Shown here: in pieces, positions 12,201 through 24,110 of the stretch
Position numbering within the stretch: position 1 is the stretch's first letter
Layout of the letters: each line of letters opens with the position of its first letter
From: Leptasterias polaris
Lineage: Eukaryota > Echinodermata > Asteroidea > Forcipulatida > Asteriidae
Direction of reading: 5' to 3'
DNA length: 64,000 nucleotides
NCBI GenBank assembly: GCA_037783415.1
Contig: JAZGTN010000192.1
Coordinates: 2,294,001-2,358,000 of the forward strand
Notes under the pieces: generated by a model
Told to the model about the DNA's origin: nothing
Database searches by the model: none
What the model saw: the letters and a program-made list of their open reading frames with translations, nothing else
Position numbers and translations under genes: made by a program

Positions 12201-15200
12201 TTCCTTTTTGATTTTTTAGATTTTTTTTAAGCCCCCCCCGACTTACTTTTCAAGACAACCGGCCTATTTTATAAGATGGTTGCCAGCTTTTTCCAATGTG
12301 CGTTTTCAGTGTGTTAAATTCTTAAAAAAGGATCTTATTTATTTTAACATTTATTTTTTTCGTCAAAGATTGTTAAAAGTTATCCTTTTGAATCATAAAA
12401 AAAACTAACTCTAAAAAAGGAAGAGGACAAGAACGCTAAACATGTATTTTTTTTATGTGGCCTGGCCAAATAAAAATAAAAACATGTTTAGCGTCCTACC
12501 TTTTTGAAAAAAGAAGGATTTTTTTTGTTTTTGTTTATTGCTCCCCCCTCCCGACTTACTTTTCAACCGGCCATTTGAGCAGCAATTAAATTTTAGCATA
12601 AATGAGCAGGATACCAGCTACAAATTGTACATGTGGAAGATTATAACTTTTTAAAAGATTTTAGCTGGTAACCTTATTCTGGTAAGCATGATTTTTAGGC
12701 ACTTAGCTACTTTTTGTGCTTAAGCAGCTCTTTGAAATTGGGCCCAGGGTTCAGGTTGTAATGGTTGAAGCATTTATGGATGTTATGGCATGCTGCATAT
12801 CGTCACTTTTTCACAAAGAGACAAGTTCATCAAAAATATAACAAACTTTTTAATTAGTGTGTTTTACACACCTTGAATGTTTCATTGACATCAGTGTATA
12901 GTTTGCAATAGTTTCTTATTCACTAATAGCACTCGGCACTAATGATGTCACTTTTGTTCAAAAAATACCCTGTTGTGAGACAACGATCCAGCACTCACGC
13001 AATCGATCACAGTCAGTACAGTCAAGTAAACATAAAGCTTGGACATGTATGCGCGTGTACATTATTGAATTTTGACATGTTGTCTGAGCTTATCTTTAGC
13101 GTTAGTGCGGAGTACTATGAGCACAATGGAAATATCTTAAGATATCTTAAGATTTGCAGCATTGAATGTTCACGTAGAGACAAGCTTCAATTGGCCAATT
13201 TTAACATAGAAGTACACAGCACTGGCACAGTGCCAAACATGAGGGCTCTGTCTTTTGAGTTTAATTTGAAGAGACAATTTCTGTGACCTCGGCATTTATC
13301 GTAAAGTTCAACGGCCATGACAAGTCTTTTCAAATTTACCTAAGAGACCAATTTGAGATTTTCATGTCGCCATGTACAGCGTTTTCTCAAGATGCTGATG
13401 AAAACATTGTAATTTTCACAGTAAATACCAAAATCTCACTTTTTGAAAAATAGGTAAAAGTTAAAAGTTTTACCAGAGCAAGTCAAATTAGGTCAAGGGG
13501 CTTCACTCTTCACGAACAGAAACCCACCACCTATATTTTAGGATTTCCTAATTTGTACAAACACATCACACTGCATTGATCAGGCATACATTTTTTCTGC
13601 TGATCGGGTGATTTTTGGCTTTGGGGGTTTCTCAGCTGTGCCATTGAAAATTCAAAAACACAGTACAAAGTCATACTGTGTTTTTTGGACAAATTACAGT
13701 TACATGTCTGATAGATCAACAAACTAGTTTGTTACTCAAGTGAACAGCTTCTCGTTCATTGGTTGATTAACAGACGTAAATCCAATTCTCAATGTGGGAC
13801 TTTTGGGATGCTAGGTGGCAGCAGACTTACCAGGTTAATCCATTGTTCTCAGTAATGCACGCATGCTCAGAACTGCGTTAACATATCTGTCACTGTACAC
13901 ATGATGCCAAACTGTAAGCAAATCTGCGGCTGGAAAGCAAAATAGACGGGTCCCTTCTTAATGAAGAGCTGAAAATTCTGCTTAAAGAGGATGGAAAATG
14001 ACAAATTCAATTTTGTGATGTACTCATTTTCCACTTCACTTCTCTTTCACTTCTTTACACTTATGTCAGTATGTACGGGGAATGTTTGATTCATAAATAA
14101 ACAAATTTAGAGCGAAATTTGAAATATTATGACCTCATTGGATTTCAACAACTAATGGATCATTACACTCCAAGGAGGACATTTTTGGTCAGTCTACTGT
14201 CAGATTCAAGGCCATTTTGATCAAATGTTGAAAGTCAGGAATGAACCGAAACCCTCCTGTACAAAAATGAAGAGACCCATTTTTTTTCAGAATGATGTCA
14301 TCAGATGTTATAGATGTTGACAAATTTTGCACTCGAAGGGTATCGAATACAATGGCAATTTACACCATTTTGAACGTGAGGTTAGAGACTTGTAACTTAA
14401 TCGGTCATTTCCCTTCCTCTTTATTGTATTTGCTAAGCTAACATTCTCAGGGAGCCAGTCACAACTTGTGTACACCATAACATTTTGGCTGGTGACCTTT
14501 TCCATTAGGTCGATTTATGTGCTGAACAGCTTTTTGAAAATGAGCCCAGACTGTGGTAAATGGTCTTAAAGGCACTGAACACGTTTCGTAATTACTCAAA
14601 ATATATATTAGCATAAAAACTTACTTGGTAACCAGCAACGGAGAGCTGTTGATAGTATAAAACATTGTGAGAAACCACTCCCTCTGAAGTAACGTAGTTT
14701 TTAAGAAAGAGGTAACTTCTCACTAAAATAATAAAAGACTTCATGCATGAAGCCTTTTATTAGCATCTGAAAGCACACAAAATTGTGCAACAAGGGTGTT
14801 TTTTCTTTCTTTATTTTCTTGCAACTTCGATGACCGATTCAGCCCAAATTTTCACAGGTTTGTTATTTTATGCATACAATGTATGTTGGGATACACCGAG
14901 TGACAATACTGGTCTTTGATAATTACCAAACATGTTCAGTGCCTTTAACGCTTAGAAACAGAAACCTATTTTTAATTCCAATGTGCTTTGATAAATGCCT
15001 GGTCTAATAATTGATTATGTTTTTTAAAATCCCAGATTCCAAGTCCTGCAGTGAGTGGTACCCCGAGCCCTGGTTTCTTAACAGTCAAGGATGTGTGTGA
15101 TCGCCTTCTACAACTGGAGGGCATTGACAAACATTCAATTCCACGTTACCAGACTAGAATTGCAGAGCACAACGTCAATGGTCACGTACTGCTGCAGTGT

Positions 15201-16949
15201 GATCTTGAGGAACTCAAGGAAGTCCTAGGAATGAATTTCGGCGACTGGCAACTTTTTCGCTCTCTCGTGCTGACCATGCGGGGTCAGGCACTGAGCTGCA
15301 CGCATTCCCCGAGCATGTCTAGCAGCGACGTTCTACAAATGGAATCGACGCAAGGGGAAATTGCCGCAAATGGAACAAACGGCATTGGAAGCAACAACAC
15401 CGTGCCGATCTCCCCACAATCACAGAATGACTATTTGAACCTCAGCTTTGAGGAGCTACGTAAGAGTTCCCAGCATTCCTCGCAGCACTCGTCCCTCCAC
15501 AACTCGCGTCTTTCTTTGGGGACGTCGCTCAGCGAATCATCACAGCTCATTGACCAATCGGGGGTGAGCGAAACGGAAGAGGAAGTGTCACCGAAACACG
15601 TGCAGCGAACGGACCATGCAAATCTCCTGCGTGCAATGGATGAAAAAGGCGGAGACGTCGATCGTGAGGGCATTACTCAATTCATGGGAGTGGTACCGGA
15701 CTACGATTATGAAGAATCAGAGCAGTATGAGTTATCGACAGTCCTGGTGCATCAAGATGTTGGCTTAACCCCTGCTGAGGAGACAATACCAGCTATGGGT
15801 TTCAAACGTAACCATTCGTTCAAATTGGAGAACTCTACTCAGCCAAAGACAAATGGAGTGCATTATATTGACATGGAGGGCTCCAAACAGGAAAGAACTC
15901 CAATGGGGAAAGCTTCCCTGCTTGCCTCCCAGGAAGGAAAACACAAAATGAAAAGGCCACGGAGTCTCAGTGAAGAAAGCAGCGAATCAGAACATAGAGA
16001 GGACCAACCTTTGATGAAGGGTCACGCTAAGGAGGAAAAAGAGCAGGACAAACATAAAAAGGATGGAAATGCAAGGAGAAGCCCAGTCAAAACTTCCAAA
16101 GCTAAACCCACGGAGACTAACCAACAACAAGAAAATGGGCATGTCAATAAAGGACCAAGTCGTCAGCTGTACAGCCCCGAACCAAATATAATCAGTCCGG
16201 ATTTGAAAGCTCAAGTTGTACAGGATGTTGAACGGATGTTTGAGAATTTAGAATGTGAGTTGGCCCATAGGAAGGAACTATCGCCAGCGTTAGAGGTACC
16301 ACCTTCCCTTGAGCCAACCCCAACGAAATCAGCAAACTTCCGTTTCCCCAAGAGCCCTTTCAAAGGGGAGCAGCAGACCCACGATTTGTCTCTTCTTGCC
16401 GGATACTCCAGCTTCACCCCGATGATGCGGGAACTGCAAAGTGTCCCCGAGACAGACATCATGAGCGTGACGACTAACTCGGATGACATCATGTCCACAC
16501 CAGGATCGGATCAGCCGAGGTATCGTCGACCTCTCGTCCGTCAGTCGCAGTCGAGCGATGTGCTGTTGCGCAACACCCCTCAGCCCTCAGTGTCCATCGA
16601 GGACAAGCCCATGATGCGCAGCTTCTCTCAACCCAATCGTTTCACAGATGCTGGACTCACCCAGCAGTCCCAACAGCAGCGGACCCTGGATCAGAGTTTC
16701 GACGAGTTTATCATGCTCTCTCTAGAGGAGCAGCGGAAAAAACGAACTCCTGAAAACGAAGACCACGAACAGATTCTCCCGAAAAATGCCAATAGAGGGC
16801 CAGGCAGCCCGTATTGGAGACAATCAGCCCCCTCGCTGGGCGCAAACTGTGAAAATAAAGACAATGTGTTTATGGTCAGTATCGGGGATGCTGGCCCCAG
16901 TACAGCCGACCAAAGAACAGCTGTACACAAGGGAAGTCTGAATCTATAG
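6043..16949 (+). CDS. KIDINS220: KIDINS220/ARMS homologue, 3' part (6 coding segments, partial gene)
   Basis: This is the C-terminal part of kinase D-interacting substrate of 220 kDa (ARMS), a membrane scaffold downstream of neurotrophin and ephrin receptors. Coding segments are 6043-6241, 6627-6792, 7453-7631, 8489-8673, 9729-9755 (likely optional) and 15036-16949. Phases 0/1, 1/2, 2/1, 1/0, 0/0, 0/stop join without a break, and all introns are GT-AG. Recognition rests on segments such as DEQFSDLSPRSMSRLLNIVS, LLRANSITFQWQRLASW and WPYRTS, which match the end of the vertebrate KAP-NTPase region, and on NFGDWQLFRSLVL in the SAM-like domain. The ankyrin repeats, Walker motifs and transmembrane helices of the family are upstream of the window. 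I found no further convincing exon in 1-6042, so the preceding exon lies outside. Identity is very likely; exact isoform structure is inferred. Confidence 0.93.
6627..6792 (+). CDS. KIDINS220: KIDINS220 exon
   Basis: Acceptor TTGCAG ends at 6626 and the donor GT is at 6793. Phase 1 in and phase 2 out fit both neighbours. It encodes the conserved LLRAN..FQW.RLASW..LTEKWPYRTS block, followed by an acidic segment. Confidence 0.92.
7453..7631 (+). CDS. KIDINS220: KIDINS220 exon
   Basis: The acceptor AG is at 7451-7452 and the donor GT at 7632. The product contains the pattern RSFLVYLTKHTPVL followed by LRRFLPCACHLDPYLRKQI. This corresponds to the family segment with FLPC and LDP just after the KAP region. 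Phase is 2 in, 1 out. Confidence 0.92.
7857..8180. mobile_element. piggyBac-type MITE, TTAA target duplication
   Basis: Inverted ends AGGGTGTGTACAAC and GTTGTACACACCCT are flanked by TTAA at 7853-7856 and 8181-8184. TTAA duplications are characteristic of piggyBac elements; assignment to that superfamily is inference from the target site alone. Other copies are at 35317-35635 (same orientation) and about 29450-29785 (inverted). Confidence 0.72.
8489..8673 (+). CDS. KIDINS220: KIDINS220 exon: Pro/Ser-rich linker
   Basis: Acceptor ATTTACAG ends at 8488 and the donor GT is at 8674. Phase is 1 in, 0 out. It encodes a low-complexity linker rich in Pro, Ser and Asn that ends Asn-Pro-Phe-Ser-Lys-Lys. 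This position matches the poorly conserved Pro-rich linker between the KAP region and the SAM-like domain in vertebrates. Confidence 0.9.
9729..9755 (+). CDS. KIDINS220: Probable 27-nt KIDINS220 microexon (PEIIIPVVK)
   Basis: A pyrimidine-rich tract and CATCCAG acceptor (AG 9727-9728) are followed by 27 open nucleotides and the donor GTAATA at 9756. Both flanking junctions are phase 0, so the nine residues PEIIIPVVK can be included or skipped without changing the frame. This is a sequence-based prediction with no transcript evidence. The splice signals and phase match are better than expected by chance for a random spot, but short exons are easy to over-call. Confidence 0.55.
12187..12445. 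mobile_element. Inverted-repeat element, ends ACATGTTTAGCG
   Basis: ACATGTTTAGCGTTCTTCC at the left is inverted at the right as GAACGCTAAACATGT. The same arms, with 'atgtggcct(a/g)gccaaata' outside, recur around 12450-12500. A second element with matching ends is at 47194-47443. There is no coding capacity. Confidence 0.55.
12593..12746. mobile_element. MITE-like fragment ending TTGAAATTGGGCCCA
   Basis: It shares the blocks AAATGAGCAGGATACCAGCT, TGGTAACCTTATTCTGGTAA and a terminal 'gaaattgggccca' with the copy at 40810-41008. The 36768-36960 copy has the same blocks inverted. The left end is not preserved. Confidence 0.55.
14570..14944. mobile_element. piggyBac-type MITE, ends AGGCACTGAACACG
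   Basis: The left end AGGCACTGAACACGTTT and right end AAACATGTTCAGTGCCT are inverted, flanked by TTAA at 14566-14569 and 14945-14948. A 5'-truncated copy ends at 35312, and a lone left end with the related AGGCACTGGACACTATTG is near 58588. The ends resemble those of 7857-8180 only at the TTAA-AGG start. Confidence 0.7.
15036..16949 (+). CDS. KIDINS220: KIDINS220 terminal exon: SAM-like domain and disordered tail
   Basis: The acceptor CCCAG ends at 15035. The exon is entered in phase 0 (Ile-Pro-Ser-Pro) and runs 637 codons to a TAG at 16947-16949. Residues about 15-85 of the exon form the SAM-like domain (VCDRLLQLEGID...SIPRYQ...NVNGHVLLQCDLEELK...NFGDWQLFRS). The rest is mostly polar and probably disordered: Ser/His-rich near 15460-15510, a Lys/Glu-rich stretch near 16020-16090, a short amphipathic block QVVQDVERMFENLECELAH near 16212-16268, then Ser/Pro-rich sequence with many candidate phosphosites. 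It ends Ser-Leu-Asn-Leu; the last residues Leu-x-Leu could act as a class II-type PDZ ligand, which is inference. Several hundred residues in one exon is typical of this gene's 3' end. Confidence 0.94.
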   Translation: MPSPAVSGTPSPGFLTVKDVCDRLLQLEGIDKHSIPRYQTRIAEHNVNGHVLLQCDLEELKEVLGMNFGDWQLFRSLVLTMRGQALSCTHSPSMSSSDVLQMESTQGEIAANGTNGIGSNNTVPISPQSQNDYLNLSFEELRKSSQHSSQHSSLHNSRLSLGTSLSESSQLIDQSGVSETEEEVSPKHVQRTDHANLLRAMDEKGGDVDREGITQFMGVVPDYDYEESEQYELSTVLVHQDVGLTPAEETIPAMGFKRNHSFKLENSTQPKTNGVHYIDMEGSKQERTPMGKASLLASQEGKHKMKRPRSLSEESSESEHREDQPLMKGHAKEEKEQDKHKKDGNARRSPVKTSKAKPTETNQQQENGHVNKGPSRQLYSPEPNIISPDLKAQVVQDVERMFENLECELAHRKELSPALEVPPSLEPTPTKSANFRFPKSPFKGEQQTHDLSLLAGYSSFTPMMRELQSVPETDIMSVTTNSDDIMSTPGSDQPRYRRPLVRQSQSSDVLLRNTPQPSVSIEDKPMMRSFSQPNRFTDAGLTQQSQQQRTLDQSFDEFIMLSLEEQRKKRTPENEDHEQILPKNANRGPGSPYWRQSAPSLGANCENKDNVFMVSIGDAGPSTADQRTAVHKGSLNL

Positions 16950-18159
16950 AACTGTGCTCACTCTTTTGGAGCCTGCATGCTTCCGGTGTCCGAGAGATCA
17001 TTGGTGCATTGCTCGGTTTAGGGTTGTTTTTTTAAAAATAGATTCTACAAACATTGATGAACAAATCTACTTATTAATTGTTACCCGTGGTGTTACGCAG
17101 GGGTGTTCTAAACAGTTCTTAATTGAGTTTAGAGTTATAATTAATTGATATATTTTGTGAATATACATTTTTTGACAGTTGGTATATATCGCAATTAACT
17201 GTAACCAAATCAACCACTGTTGTCCAGACTTATCTTGAGTCTTGATTTTTTTACATGAGACAAAACGGGGCCAATACTAGGTGAAAGGTAGCAAAACAGC
17301 CTCACAAAATAGGTCCATTGTTTTTTGTATCGACTTCTTCATATCCAGGACTTAAGAAGTTAGGTTTAGCTCCAGACAACAGTCTGCAATTATCTTGTAA
17401 GCATACGTCTAACAGTGAACTTGTCAAGTCAGCTCAATGATGTACGACTTGGGTTCAATCTTTTTCTTTTTAGCTTTTTTTTTCTTATAACCTCGGAGCC
17501 TGCTACCCTTAAGTTAAACTGCAAATGAACTATAATGAAACATCCAAAATGCACAGTCTGCAATTTTGTATTGCTAATTTTTTTCAAACCACAAGCTGAA
17601 ACAATACAAATATGCAGTTTATATAAGTACATGTAGCTTATACAAGTGGGCAAGCTATAGTGGAAAATGCACACATTTCCAGGGCACTGCAACAGCTGGA
17701 TACCATATGTGTACAGGAGGTATGATCGGAATACCTCCTTGTGTACAAGTTTCATTAAGGGTTTTAAAAAAATTCATCAAATTTGCTGACATTTCCACCC
17801 ATACAAAATGGTGGCCGACAGTTGTGAACGAAATGTAAGTCTTTTACATGTGCACGAGAACACAACTTCTTATTAACAATGCAATATGGCGGACCCGTAT
17901 GTCTGCAACAGAATCCTCTTCCACTAAAAGAAGAGCGGTGCTGTTATTGAGTCCAGGAACCCAAATCATAGAAGCTCTCAATCAGCTGAAACTGTTCCGT
18001 AGCCATGGTACGAATTTATATACTCATAAATAATTTCGCATAAATAATCTCGCATGGAATCAGAAATTTCACATTGCATGTATTTTTGGTTGTTAGCCTG
18101 TTTTTTCTAAGCCAAACTATCACTGTTCTTAGCAGCTTTGTTAATTTGAAGCCAGTTTC

Positions 18160-18480
18160 ATAACAGGATGCTTAAGCCCAATATTCTATAAGCGAAGAAA
18201 GCATATTGCTCAGCGCAGACAGGTCACCAACAAAAATACCATACAGCATATCTTATTTTTCACTGGTTCCCTCTTAACTTTTGCTTAGAAGATCACTGTA
18301 ATAAGCAAAGTTTTCTGATTACAACTGCTTCGTGACAATTGCTTAGCACTAACAGGTTACCAACAAAAATACCTCGCAGTGAATCTTTTTTTTCACTGGT
18401 TCCATCTTAACTTTTGCTTAGAAGATCACTGTAATAAGCATAGTTTTCTGATTACAGCTGCTCCATGACAATTGGTATAT
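18160..18480. repeat. Two-copy tandem duplication, about 130 bp
   Basis: The block starting at an 'acaggt(c/t)accaacaaaaatacc' motif and running through TTCACTGGTTCC, CTTTTGCTTAGAAGATCACT and TTTTCTGATTACA appears twice in a row with few differences. Confidence 0.6.
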
Positions 18481-19929
18481 ATTTTAAATACAGCTCTTGT
18501 ACCAAGAATGGATTTTTTAGAAGCCTGCCCTCTAGCTCAATGACATTTTACTCCATCTAGAGTTGATTTAGTAATTTTCATATGAGGAGTGCAATCAATG
18601 TCAACATTTTATGCCAAAGATAGGTTTGTTTGATAATGCTGAGGCTGGCATTCATATTCTGTCTTCATAAACTTGACAACAACAATATATATATATATAT
18701 ATAGTATACTGTACTTAACCATACAGTTACTTGTGACCCAATATACATACACATGTACTCTATAATTTTTAACTGTAAATTGTGCAAATTGTATACTGAC
18801 TACAGTCAGCGGTGTCTGGTTTTGTCAATAATTCTGTTATTAACATTTCTTCTCAACTAAATATTAGTCATCTTACCAAAAACCAGGGTATTTACATATA
18901 AATGAGAAATCATAAACAAGATCAAAGGGACTAAGTGTTCACTATTTTTGTTCGTATGAGGGCTGTTTACTGTGTAGATGGGGGTTTTTTTGACGGACAA
19001 ATTGGAATTTTTGCTCCTGTTTTCGGTCCTCTCGGAGCTGAAACAGGAATTCTCTTTTACTGAGACATATTTGAATATTTTGGACACTTTATATGGTGAA
19101 TAATTAACATGAAGTCTTTGCATATTGATCACTTGTGATTTACACAAATTGCAATGAAAATGCGTTTTGCTTTTTACTGTTTGCTGTAAAACAACCACAG
19201 CAATAAAACCCTGAAAACACTGAGATTCTTTTTAGTTAAGAATAGGAACTGAAAATGGAAGTGTAGGACCTTGCATGGTGTAGAAAGACTCCATTTAAAA
19301 AAAAAGTAGCCATTTCAGTGTTTAAAGCCATATGCTACAGCGAAATGTTGTGTGTTTAGCGTGCCTGGCAGAAGGTTGTGGAGCCTTATAGCTTTATGCC
19401 GGACAGACAACGAAATGCTGCTTTTTCTGTAACACTCGGTATTTGATTAATTTTTTAGATGTATATGGATTCAGTATAATATACGTCAAAACAAACTGAA
19501 GCAACTAAACCAACCCTAACTCTAACTCTAACCCTTATAACCACTATGAGAAAGCGTAAATCTAATGATTATAAACTAAACTGGTCTGGTTATGTTTCTT
19601 TAACAACTCTATCTCTTTTCAGAACAGGTTATTTATTCAGTATTGGTTTCTAGTATTAATTTATTTAAAAAACAGTTTTAAAATGAGGTTTAGAACAATT
19701 TTAAACATGAAATACTTTCTGATGTTCTTTTTACATAATCTATGTTGATTTTTATTTACAGATTTGTTGCAATCTATTTGAAGGGGAAAGTATACAAAGT
19801 ATTATTTTATACTGTTTGTAAAAAATCATTATCAAAAACATGCAAAACACAACTTGTTTTGTTTGTAAGTAAATCAAGTGTTACATAAATCATCTTTTAT
19901 TTAAACATAAAACCAGTTTATTATGCAGG

Positions 19930-20230
19930 GGGTATTGTTAACACTCAAGGATATTCCCCCGATTGGGCACTCTTAGTATCCTCATTTGGAGATATATGTT
20001 CCAATCAAGGTAACAGTATATCCCAAGTGGGATAGTTTAGCTGACAGTGAGACGAGGGTGTTGTTGACACTCCAGGACTCCCCCCAATAGGGCACTCTTA
20101 GAATCCTCACAGGTTCCAATCAAGGTAACAGATTTCCCCAATTGGGCATTAATCTTAGTATCCTCATTTGGAGATAATGGTTCTAATCAAGGTAACAGTT
20201 TATCCCAACAGGGATAGTTTTGAGTAACTT
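19930..20230. repeat. Diverged tandem repeat, about three copies
   Basis: Shared blocks are GGGCACTCTTAGTATCCTCA, CCAATCAAGGTAACAG, and 'tatccca' with 'gggatagttt'. The copies differ in length by indels. Confidence 0.55.
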
Positions 20231-22882
20231 GACCATTATTCCAGTAACCGACTGATCCATAAATCCCTGCTTCCTGATTTATAGACGTCTGCTGTTGTTC
20301 GGCCAAAATTCTGTAAATCAACATTGCTTATTTTGATTGCTGCAATCGAAATAACTCAATAGATAGTTCCCGATAGAGACCATCTCTTTAAGTGGCTACT
20401 TGGGTTATGACTTTGGGCAACGTCAAGTGTTACAATTTTTTTACGCAGGCAAGTGGTTCGTCGACCAATCATGCATGGAATATTATTGAACTACTACTGT
20501 GTGCTGCATGTGGTATTTACACAAAACACAAAGTTGTGCAATCAAAAAATGTTTGCGCTATTAATATGGAGGACTTTAAACTGTGTGACGTCAAGTGGGA
20601 ACAATCTATACAAGTGCGCAAAAACCTGTGCAAAGCATAAACCATTTTTGGATTTAATAGATGTAAATTTTGCATAAGGGTAAAAACCAAATTACATTCA
20701 ATTTGGAATTGTTTTCACTAAAACGTGACCACCCGATTTGATGAAATGTTCACATGCTGGTCGTATGGTGTGGTTATTGAAATTTAGAGCATGTGAACTG
20801 TTGTTACTCTTCCACGAAACAAAAGTGTTGTAGTCAGGTACTCAAAGTCCAAACTTGATACTCCACTGAAAATGTACTCAAAATTCCACTTTCCTTTTTT
20901 CACTATCCAATACAGGAATAAAGCTCTGGAAACAGTCAAATTGAAGTTGTTTAAAATACATTTATCATAACAAGCACACTGTCATCTAGAAGTTAGGGTG
21001 TTTTTTTATAAAGAAATCGGTACTCTTATATCAGTTGGCCATACCCAAGTGCTCGTCCTAGAGTACCACTCAGCCACCCTAGTGCTCGGTAGTACTTGAT
21101 ACTGGACTGGAAAGTTTTGGACTACACCACTGCAAAAACAATTGTATATTTTTTCTTTAAAATGTCAGTTTATTTAGAAGCAAGGCAAGAATTTTGAATG
21201 CTAGGTCAAGTAACTAAATTGAAAGTTCCGATGGTAGTATACTTTATTGAAAACTTCTGTTGGTAACTGTGGAATACAAAACACTACAGATGCAAACCTG
21301 TACGACTTTGGATTGAAAGTGTGGCAGTCAGCCAGGAGTGTATTCCAATCACTTTTTCATGTTTTGTATTTTTGTCCTGTTTATGGACACTTTTATTCTG
21401 AATTATTGGTAAATTTAGATTTGCAATTGTACAATTTTATGAAGCTATAATGAATTCACAAAAGTTGAAATTCACCACAATTCTGTCTTTGAAATTTTTT
21501 ACGAGATCAAATTGGTTGTATGCAGTATTATTTGCCAATACATTTCTACTTTATTCAGATTTGAATCTTTCTTTCAATTGAAGCAAAATGTATGCAAAAT
21601 GAATAGGTAAAACCTGAAGTACGTATGTGTACATTGTTTTGTTTGTTTTGTTTCATATTTTGGTACCCGCCAAAAATGAGTGGACATCAAATATATCCGA
21701 GATAGAACACACAATCAAGTTGTAGGACAGTTTTGTAATTTACAGTGGCAGTTCAGAACTTGTAAACAATAAGCCAGAGCTTTTGATTGGTTGCTCAGAG
21801 TCATTTCACTGTAGAAGTAATACAATAAGCCAATCAAAAGCTGTTCGACATGTTGATTGGTTGTGTGGTGTCCAGGAAAGTGTACATGTATATAAGTTAT
21901 ATTGTTTGGCTGTGTATAATGTTGTTAAAGTTTGGAGAATTATGGGGTTTATTTCTCGGAATTGTTGACATGAGATTTAGTTTATTAAAAAGATTCTGCT
22001 GTAGTTGTACTGGCAGTGCTGGAAATTGTCAAATGGTTGAATGAATCTTTAAAATACTGCCTCAGTTTGGTAAAGGGAAGATACAACATTGGTTGCCATT
22101 TTGAAGTGCGGCAAAGTCAAACATTCTTGAAAATGTTATTGCCAAGAAAAAGCCTTTTTGGCTGGTACCTGTGACTCCTTAAACATGGATAATTGAAATG
22201 TTTACAAAATCAAAGTCCGATACTTTTCTGGGATTTTATGGAAACATTTGCTGTAATCATTTTTAATATCCTCAGCTTGAATCCAAGGTGGAAAATGCTT
22301 CTACATATACTAAAAATTGTACTGTGGGAATTTATTAATATTATGACCACTTATATTGTTTTGATTTTTTTTTAAAACACAATAGTGTAGTTAAATCTTC
22401 ATAGGTCACATCTTATTGATATATTTGTTGAAAGTTGTTGAATCGAAGCGAGTGTAACACTCCTTAAAACCAATGTTGTAGCTTTCCCTTTCACTAAAGT
22501 TTCTAAGTTATAAGTGTGCATTATAAAGTGCAACCGAGACAACAATGTTTAGCAATATTTGTTTGAACTGAATACAACAATAAAAACAAACAACCTGAAT
22601 TTGTATTTAACCCAATGAATAGTCTACATCGAGTCTTTATTGTGGAAAACTCACATTTTTTATTGTTTAGACTCGGACTCAAGTCATAATGATCAGTGAC
22701 TCGAACTAGGACTCAACCGTCTGGACACTGACTCACATTCTGTCTTGAGGTATGTGACTTGGGTCTCAACAGCAAATTTTTATTTCTTTAAAACAAACTA
22801 ATTTCTTGCATTGTAGTGAAAGTAGCAAGTTGAGGAAATTTCACTAGCTTCAGTCAACCAGCTAGTCTTCATTGGGGAACAT

Positions 22883-23000
22883 GGGGCTAGAAAGATCAAT
22901 TGGTAGAGCATTGGCGTGTCATCTGGAGGTTTCAGGTGCAAGTCCCACTCCAGTCAATTTGTCTTTGTTCAACCCGAAACTATTTATTTAAAAGAGAGGT
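22883..23000 (+). mobile_element. tRNA-derived SINE fragment (head)
   Basis: It has an A-box-like 'gatcaattggtagagca' and B-box-like 'caggtgcaagtcccac', followed by 'ttgttcaaccc'. The same head with 'gctagatggctca...ggttcaaatcc' occurs at 37917-38160, with a similar one at 36145-36360 and an inverted one at 23115-23375. The cloverleaf is too degraded for a working tRNA gene. Confidence 0.6.
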
Positions 23001-23114
23001 ACAAGAAAAACGTTGTTGTTTTTTGACATTGTTGGATTTGAAAGGGGTTTTTAATTCACAATGGAAGAGAAGAAAAAGCAAAGTGTGTGCATAGTTTTAA
23101 ACCTTGGTGTCTTT

Positions 23115-23375
23115 GTTTGGGGGTGCCAGTCAGAAGCCTTACAACCGTTAACCAGCTTGTAGCCAGGGATCATACCCACGTTTACGATACAACCTGGGAA
23201 GCGGCAGCCAGGGGATCACCTTAAGGGGATATGACTTTTTATTTCAGATTTCAAATAATAAACCACAAGGGAAAATGACTGGGCAAATTTTTTTATGATT
23301 TGGGGTTGAACAAAATTGAGTGGGATTTGAACCAACGACCTCCAGATTAACGTGCCAACGGAGCTATCTAGCCCT
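23115..23375 (-). mobile_element. tRNA-derived SINE, inverted copy
   Basis: On the minus strand it opens with 'agggctagatagctccg', continues with 'ggaggtcgttggttcaaatc', then 'caaccccaaat' and 'cccagtca', and ends with 'ggcacccccaaa'. These are the same blocks as in 36145-36360 and 37917-38160. Confidence 0.6.
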
Positions 23376-23904
23376 ATTTTAAAACTGTTCACTTGGACTA
23401 GTACTTAACCATACAGTTACTTGTGACCCAAACGACTCCAGACTTCGACTTGACTAGCGAGTTCTAGGTACAAGGATTAATGGATTGAATACTGGACTGG
23501 CTAAGTCCCTTTCTGAGGCCTTGTCAGCTGGACATGGGCTGGAAACACTCCAGATTGAAAAGGTATGTAACAGCCCATTCACAAGCACCGCCTTAAAAAC
23601 ATTCCGCAATGCATCCTGACACAGAGTACAGTAAAATATTTCAGGCTACCAAGAAGGACGCCATGCTGCAGTTTACATATAACTATAGCAAGTTTTGTAG
23701 TTGTTTACCACATTGCTTCAAAATCAGAGCGCCATGATGGTTGCCGGTGTTGCTTGAACAGAATCCTTTGCGTGTCGAACATGCACAATGGGACATGCAT
23801 GTGGCCTATTGCACATCCTAAGCAACACCCTTAGAAACAGTTGTAGTCGTAGCTAAATCAACCAATAAGGATACAGTCTTATAACCTGAACCATGTTTGC
23901 TTTG

Positions 23905-24110
23905 TCTTTTGGATTGGATGTGGCCAGTGTGTTGTGTAAATGCACATTGAAGAACCCAGTACACTTGTTATTAAGAGAAGGGCCTTTCCCTGGTGTTTCT
24001 GGCATAGTTTGCTGCAGATTGAGACACAGCACTTTGTAAACCCTAACAAGGTGATATATAAACGATCCCATAATTCAAACACAGCTCTGAATACCTGTCG
24101 TCAAAATGTG
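23905..24110 (+). mobile_element. SINE body fragment related to 44805-45105
   Basis: 'tgcacattgaagaaccca', 'aagagaagggc', 'gtgtttctggca' and 'cataattcaaacac' appear in the same order in the SINE at 44805-45105. The tRNA-like head is missing. Confidence 0.55.

Larger units (their letters stand above)
8674..15035 (+). other. KIDINS220 intron(s) around the microexon
   Basis: Apart from the microexon at 9729-9755, the stretch holds an inverted-repeat element (12187-12445) and a partial third arm at 12484-12560, a MITE relative (12593-12746), a TTAA MITE (14570-14944) and AT-rich unique DNA. I see no other supported exon. Confidence 0.6.

Noticed and set aside
17808..17834. ATGGTGGCCGAC followed by a GTAAGT as another first exon
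   Set aside because: There is no promoter element, and the surrounding 'atggcgga' and 'ccgccatt' type sequences are common in MITE-like repeats of this window.
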